A stretch of 64,000 bases of DNA from NCBI RefSeq assembly GCF_042408735.1, contig NZ_JBHOQV010000094.1, positions 62,001 to 126,000 on the forward strand, in the 5' to 3' direction. Shown piece by piece: positions 60,208 to 64,000 of this stretch. The stretch is from Thermogemmatispora sp042408735. GTDB lineage: Bacteria > Chloroflexota > Ktedonobacteria > Ktedonobacterales > Ktedonobacteraceae. The notes beneath the pieces were generated by a model. It was not told the origin of the DNA. It saw only the letters and a program-made list of their open reading frames with translations, and searched no databases. How positions within the stretch are numbered: position 1 is the stretch's first letter; each line of letters begins with the position of its first letter. Both the position numbers and the translations under genes were made by a program.

Positions 60208-62208
60208 TCAGCGACGTGTCTGCTGACCCTCACCGTGCTCGCTATCAGGTGCAGAGAGATGCTCGTCGCGCAGACGCAGAGCCTGTAAGCGGGCCCCGAG
60301 AGGGAAGAGAAGGCGAATGCGCAGAACGCGCTCGCGACTTCGCTCCTCGATCAAGGTACGCACGCGCGCCTTAAGGAGATCGCTCAGCGAGACCAGTCCA
60401 ACCAGGCGTCCGGTCGCAGGCTCCACCACCGGCAGACGCGTCAGCCCGGTCTCAGCCATGCGATAGACCACGGAGCGAAGCGGCTCATCGGGATAGCAAA
60501 CCACTGGCTGGCGGCGGATCGACTCAACAAGCAAACGCCCATTCTGTTGCTCGGCGCTCTCCTTGTGCTCGCGGGAAAGCAGCTCCAGATCGCGGCGCGT
60601 CAACACTCCAACGAGGCGCTCTTGCTCGTCGATCAAAGGATAAAGGCGCTGACCGTGCTGATGGGAGACGCGCCGCAGCGATTGCAGCAGCTCCTTTTGC
60701 GGCAGCGAAGCGGGCAGTGCCACGATGCTGGTGCGCATCACCTCGCGGATAAAGATGATCTCCAATGGATCAATAGAGTACTCGCGAGTCAGATGGTAGC
60801 CGCGCCGGCTGACCTTCTCCGTCAAGATCGAGCGCCGCATCACCAGAACCGTGAAGGCGTGAGCTGAGGTCACGGCGATCAAAAGGGGGAGCAAAGCGTT
60901 GACATCGTGGGTCAATTCCAGCATAAAAACAATGCCGGTGAATGGAGAGCGCATTGTTCCGCCGAGAATAGCCCCCATGCTTACCAGAGGCCAAAACCCG
61001 CGTCCCTCAGCAGGAAGCAAAGGGGTCAACAGTCCGCCTAGAGCGCCGCCCATCAGAAGAAGGGGAGCCAGCACGCCGCCTGAGGTACCGGAGCCGAGCG
61101 AGATCGCCCAGATGGTAGACTTAACCAACAAGACGCCCACAATGATCGTGAGGGGAACATTGCCCTGCAAAAGAGCGCTGATGGTAGCGTAGCCTACCCC
61201 CAGAGCCTGGGGAAAGATCAGCCCGCCCAGGCCGATGGCCAGACCTCCGATGGCCGGCCACCACATCCAATGGATGGGCAACGCACGGAAGGCATCTTCT
61301 GAGGCATAGACTGCGCTTGTTAACAAGGCCGAGAGGATACCAGCAAGCAGACCAACAGCCAGGCAGCAGAGCATCGCTCGGGGACCAATGAACGCTGGGT
61401 GGGGAGGCACCGGAAAGAGCGGTCCCATACCGATCAGGTAGCGTCGCAGCACGGCGGCTGTCGCGCTGGCCAACGCGACGGGGATCATGCTACGCGGCTT
61501 CCACTCGAAGAGGAGCAGCTCTACGGCAAGCAGCACCGCCGCCACAGGTGAGGCGAACGTGGCCGACATGCCTGCTGCCGCCCCAGCAACGAGCAGCGTC
61601 TTGCGTTCAGCGCTGCTCAGATGGAAGAATTGAGCGATCATCGAGCCAAACGCTCCTCCGGTCATAATAATCGGACCCTCTGCCCCAAAGGGACCGCCAG
61701 AGCCGATCGAGATGGCCGAGGAGAGCGGCTTGAGAAAAGCAACGCGCGGTTGCACGCGGCTACCATTGATCAGAATCGCCTCAATAGCTTCAGGGATGCC
61801 GTGTCCACGGATACGCTCCGAACCGTAGCGCGCCATCAGGCCGATGATCAAAGCTCCAATGATCGGCACCAGCACCTCAAAAGGGCCGAGATGGTTCCCT
61901 GCCGGCGAAACCAGGGAGGTATCGAAGCGCTGATAAAAGAAGAGATTGGTAAACAAGCCAATGAGGCGCAATAAGACGAGGGCGACAACTGCCCCAAGGG
62001 CACCGATGGCGATGGCCAGCAAGGAGATGGGGATGACCCGCACTGTGGTCGTAAAGTCGCCAAGACGTTCGCCCTTCTGATCTTCATCCTCTCCCCTCAG
62101 CGCCTGTAGCAGAGTCCTCCATAGTCGGCTGCCCTTTTGCATCCGCAGAGCCTGCTGTTGAGAACTGTTTTGCCCTTTTTGATATTTTTGTAAAGCAAAA
62201 ATATTCAT
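60208..62208 (-). CDS. ClC-family chloride channel/antiporter with CBS pair
   Basis: 666 aa. About 12 membrane helices (1-470) with the anion-site loops GSGGPFGAEGPII (gating Glu present, ~165-177), LGSGTSGGVLAPLLLMGG (~365-382) and the final membrane loop FTGIVFMLELTHD (~415-427). Two cytoplasmic CBS domains follow (VMRTSIVALPASLPQKELLQ at ~500, and IRRQPVVCYPDEPLRSVVY at ~570), which usually bind nucleotides and adjust transport. The gating Glu suggests either a channel or Cl-/H+ exchange. Start overlaps the MarR stop by ATGA, so it is coupled to and likely controlled by that regulator. Confidence 0.94.
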   Translation of the reverse strand: MNIFALQKYQKGQNSSQQQALRMQKGSRLWRTLLQALRGEDEDQKGERLGDFTTTVRVIPISLLAIAIGALGAVVALVLLRLIGLFTNLFFYQRFDTSLVSPAGNHLGPFEVLVPIIGALIIGLMARYGSERIRGHGIPEAIEAILINGSRVQPRVAFLKPLSSAISIGSGGPFGAEGPIIMTGGAFGSMIAQFFHLSSAERKTLLVAGAAAGMSATFASPVAAVLLAVELLLFEWKPRSMIPVALASATAAVLRRYLIGMGPLFPVPPHPAFIGPRAMLCCLAVGLLAGILSALLTSAVYASEDAFRALPIHWMWWPAIGGLAIGLGGLIFPQALGVGYATISALLQGNVPLTIIVGVLLVKSTIWAISLGSGTSGGVLAPLLLMGGALGGLLTPLLPAEGRGFWPLVSMGAILGGTMRSPFTGIVFMLELTHDVNALLPLLIAVTSAHAFTVLVMRRSILTEKVSRRGYHLTREYSIDPLEIIFIREVMRTSIVALPASLPQKELLQSLRRVSHQHGQRLYPLIDEQERLVGVLTRRDLELLSREHKESAEQQNGRLLVESIRRQPVVCYPDEPLRSVVYRMAETGLTRLPVVEPATGRLVGLVSLSDLLKARVRTLIEERSRERVLRIRLLFPLGARLQALRLRDEHLSAPDSEHGEGQQTRR

Positions 62209-62717
62209 ATCTCATTATTCCCTTGATCCACTTGATCCTTATGTTCTGGGTGAGGCTCGGCCTGCTGTGTTTGGGGCACAGCGGCTTGCTGTGTGTCTTG
62301 GAGAATAGCCTGCAACGCGGCAACCAAAGCCGGCCCAACAATCTGTAGCTCGGCTCGGTGATAGGCGGCCAGGGTGTGTAGTACCTGCTCTCCGTGAGGA
62401 GTGAGCGAGATGATCACCTGACGCTGATCGAGCGTGTCGCGTTGTTTCCGCACAAGGTCACGCTCAGCCAGTCGGTTGAGCAGCTCAACAGCGCTATGGT
62501 GCTGAATCTGCAGGCGCTCCGCCAGCTCGGTAATGGTGGCCTTGCGTCCCTCAGGTAGACCCTTCAGCGCTAGCAGAAGCTGGTAATGCTGCGGCTCCAG
62601 ACCAGCTTCGCGCGCGACCTGCTCGCTGAAGCGCAGGAAGCGCCGAATCTGGTAGCGGAATTCTGCTAGAGCGCGGTAGTCGATGGGCTGATCCTGATGG
62701 TTGGCTGCTGATGGCAT
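62205..62717 (-). CDS. MarR-family transcriptional regulator
   Basis: 170 aa from ATG 62717; the apparent earlier TTG at 62741 falls inside the operator palindrome and is rejected. Winged helix: YRALAEFRYQIRRFLRFSEQ (dimer helix), QHYQLLLALKGLPEGRKATI, TITELAERLQIQHHSAVELLNRLAERDLV (recognition helix ~62-90), then the beta wing DQRQVIISLTPHGEQVL. The last ~30 residues are Gln/Pro/Glu-rich. It is translationally coupled to clc (ATGA) and has a clear operator-promoter. The inducer is unknown. Confidence 0.94.
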   Translation of the reverse strand: MPSAANHQDQPIDYRALAEFRYQIRRFLRFSEQVAREAGLEPQHYQLLLALKGLPEGRKATITELAERLQIQHHSAVELLNRLAERDLVRKQRDTLDQRQVIISLTPHGEQVLHTLAAYHRAELQIVGPALVAALQAILQDTQQAAVPQTQQAEPHPEHKDQVDQGNNEI

Positions 62718-62738
62718 GCGTGGTCCCGTTCTTACTCT

Positions 62739-62765
62739 CAATTCTATCGGATTACGATAGAATTG
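62739..62765. promoter_or_regulatory. MarR operator (perfect 11-bp inverted repeat)
   Basis: CAATTCTATCG-GATTA-CGATAGAATTG: 11-base arms, 5-base centre, total 27 bp. It covers the -10 and probable start site of the marR-clc promoter, so it is the likely autoregulatory operator. Confidence 0.8.
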
Positions 62766-62791
62766 TAGGCCTCAAAGCCCCTCCCTGTCAA
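62762..62791 (-). promoter_or_regulatory. Promoter of the marR-clc operon
   Basis: Minus strand TTGACA (62791-62786), 18-base spacer, TACAAT (62767-62762). A perfect -35 and a 5/6 -10, overlapped by the 27-bp operator. Confidence 0.75.
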
Positions 62792-62967
62792 GGGATGGCT
62801 ATTCAAGCCGTTCATATAGATTCTTATGGAAGAATACATCTCTATCTATACCTAGTTTTCTAACAATTTTTATATTTTACAGACCTTTATAATCTAATTG
62901 TAGATAAAGAACAGAATATCATCATGTAACTGAAAAATATCCATACATGAAAGGAGGAAGCAAAAAG

Positions 62968-63837
62968 ATGCGCGTCCTTAAGCCAAGAGCTGTGTCCTGG
63001 GCTGGGGCACTAGCAGGGCTGGTCCTGCTCAGCCTATTAGCGGCCTGTGGGGCGGCGACCCCTTCCAGCGGAGCGGCGCCCAACAAGACGGCTGTGGCAG
63101 CCAGCTTTGCCAGCGTTGTGCTCAAGCATATGCCGATAGGCACAGCGCAACTCACCTGGACGCCACAAGATCACACCCTGACCGTCAAAGTCAGTATGCA
63201 AGGGCTGGTGCCGGGGACAAGCCATCCGGCCCATATTCACAAAGGAAGTTGCCAACATGCGGGGCCGGTCGTCTATCCCCTACCGATGTTACGGGCTGAC
63301 GAGCATGGTCAGGCCAGCATCACCGCCATCTTCAAAGGTGAGACCCAGGGCATCCCTGTATCGGGCTGGTACATCAATGTCCACAATGGGCCGACCGCCA
63401 TTACAGCGGACCAGATGCAGTCTATCTCCTGTGGCGACATCAGCAATCCGGCGGGGGCCTCTGCCAAAAGCCGACAGCAAGTGAGTGTTGTCCTGGGGGA
63501 GGATGTGGCCCCGAATCAGGCTGTCAAGGGGCAGGCTCAGCTCCGGCTGGCGGAGCGCACCCTAACCATTCATGTCTCCGTAAGTGGCCTGGCTCCCGAT
63601 TCGAGCCATGATTTCCAGCTCCATGCTGGTAGCTGCAGCAACATGGGGCAATTGCTCTACCATCTGCCGCCCCTCAAGGCCAACGCGCGTGGCGAAGCCG
63701 ACGCCAGCGTGACTGTCAAGGGGATCAGGTCTATCCCATCAAGCGGCTGGTATCTGGTCCTTTATCAGACGAGCGGCGCCTCACCCGAGGCCAATAGCGA
63801 TATCATCGCCTGTGGTGATGTGGTTCCCGCCGTCTAA
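62968..63837 (+). CDS. Lipoprotein with two CHRD-like (Cu/Zn-SOD-like) domains
   Basis: 289 aa. The N-terminus is a lipoprotein signal ending in LLAACG (lipidated Cys ~residue 28). Two similar ~120-residue beta-rich repeats follow: GLVPGTSHPAHIHKGSC, PVSGWYINVHNG and SCGD in the first, and GLAPDSSHDFQLHAGSC, PSSGWYLVLYQT and ACGD in the second. The paired His/Cys pattern is like CHRD/SOD-type folds; the second copy lacks some His of the first. Function unknown (metal binding or surface protein). GGAGG is 10 bases before ATG 62968, so the ATG at 62947 is rejected. Confidence 0.8.
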   Translation: MRVLKPRAVSWAGALAGLVLLSLLAACGAATPSSGAAPNKTAVAASFASVVLKHMPIGTAQLTWTPQDHTLTVKVSMQGLVPGTSHPAHIHKGSCQHAGPVVYPLPMLRADEHGQASITAIFKGETQGIPVSGWYINVHNGPTAITADQMQSISCGDISNPAGASAKSRQQVSVVLGEDVAPNQAVKGQAQLRLAERTLTIHVSVSGLAPDSSHDFQLHAGSCSNMGQLLYHLPPLKANARGEADASVTVKGIRSIPSSGWYLVLYQTSGASPEANSDIIACGDVVPAV

Positions 63838-63842
63838 GGCTG

Positions 63843-63869
63843 AGAAGGACAGCAGGCTGCTCTCCTTCT
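63843..63869 (+). terminator. Hairpin after the CHRD-like lipoprotein gene
   Basis: AGAAGGACAGCA pairs with TGCTCTCCTTCT (one mismatch) around a 3-base loop, 6 bases after the stop. No U-run; a further G/C-rich hairpin lies near 63897-63946. Confidence 0.5.
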
Positions 63870-64000
63870 GCTGACTGAATGATAGACGCGGAGTGAGCCA
63901 GCAGCGAGCATAGCCGGCCAGGGCAGTCGGCTGTGTCGCTGGCTGGCTCCCCTTCTCTGTGGGGGCTTTGGCCCGCAAGCCGTTATTCAGGCCAGGGCGC

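Noticed and set aside
1..64000. tRNA and rRNA genes
   Set aside because: Intergenic gaps were read for a T-arm GTTCRA and matching stems; the GTTCGA occurrences noticed lie inside protein genes (nadD, nadK). A covariance search could still find one.
1..64000. Insertion sequences or prophage genes
   Set aside because: No transposase, integrase or phage structural protein was recognised in any frame.

Overview
This 64-kb stretch is GC-rich bacterial chromosome, tightly packed on both strands, with Shine-Dalgarno starts and many 4-base ATGA overlaps. Gene content (DUF1800/DUF1501 Tat pairs, an FHA-PrsW fusion, a DUF929 protein, DUF1858-Mrp, type III CRISPR accessory genes, envelope glycosyltransferases, few outer-membrane features) suggests a Chloroflexota genome of the Ktedonobacteria type, possibly a Thermogemmatispora-like thermophile. 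That placement is inference from recalled gene content. No rRNA, tRNA, insertion sequence, phage gene or CRISPR array was recognised.

Layout. 0-17 kb is mostly minus-strand housekeeping: nadD, an MscS channel, a coupled TPR-RlmD-Maf operon, a GT87-like membrane glycosyltransferase, a GNAT and a small membrane protein, then nadK-recN-flavoprotein, a DUF929 protein and a CCA-type nucleotidyltransferase. 17-27 kb is plus strand: a solitary cas6, an FHA-PrsW protease, a 2-oxoacid dehydrogenase operon (E1 alpha, E1 beta, E2), lipA, an alpha/beta hydrolase and a CheY-like regulator, closed by a bidirectional terminator. 27-36 kb holds an MptA/B-like mannosyltransferase, the DUF1800/DUF1501 pair, a two-gene hypothetical unit, and a sodium:solute symporter with its DUF3311 partner. 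36-42 kb has a pseudokinase behind a repeat-rich control region, then a CitE-like lyase facing a LysR-acyl-CoA dehydrogenase-MaoC unit (C5 acyl-CoA chemistry). 42-51 kb has a cytidylate-kinase-like protein, a 63-aa zinc protein, DUF983, prephenate dehydratase, Mrp, a Crp-family regulator, and a three-gene polyprenyl-phosphate sugar cluster (UbiA/DPPR-synthase-like, flippase-like, DPM synthase).

51-55.8 kb is the most unusual part: a visibly AT-richer minus-strand group made of a Card1/Can2-type CARF nuclease and Csx15 (both type III CRISPR cyclic-oligoadenylate accessories), followed by a Cys-rich/transmembrane protein and a NYN-domain RNase-like protein, and preceded by 1.1 kb with no convincing gene. 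No Cas10 or other effector gene lies in the window. 55.8-64 kb has an OmpR-type two-component pair with an 11-bp-period triple repeat upstream, a stress-protein-like gene, an SDR, a MarR-ClC operon with a 27-bp operator over its promoter, and a tandem CHRD-like lipoprotein.

How they work together: NAD supply (nadD, nadK), tRNA/rRNA maturation and repair (cca, rlmD, recN) are core functions. The 2-oxoacid dehydrogenase and lipA form one lipoate-dependent unit that lacks only E3. The polyprenyl-sugar genes and two integral-membrane mannosyltransferase-like proteins could build one envelope glycan. The CARF nuclease and Csx15 would act as effector and brake for a second messenger made elsewhere in the genome.
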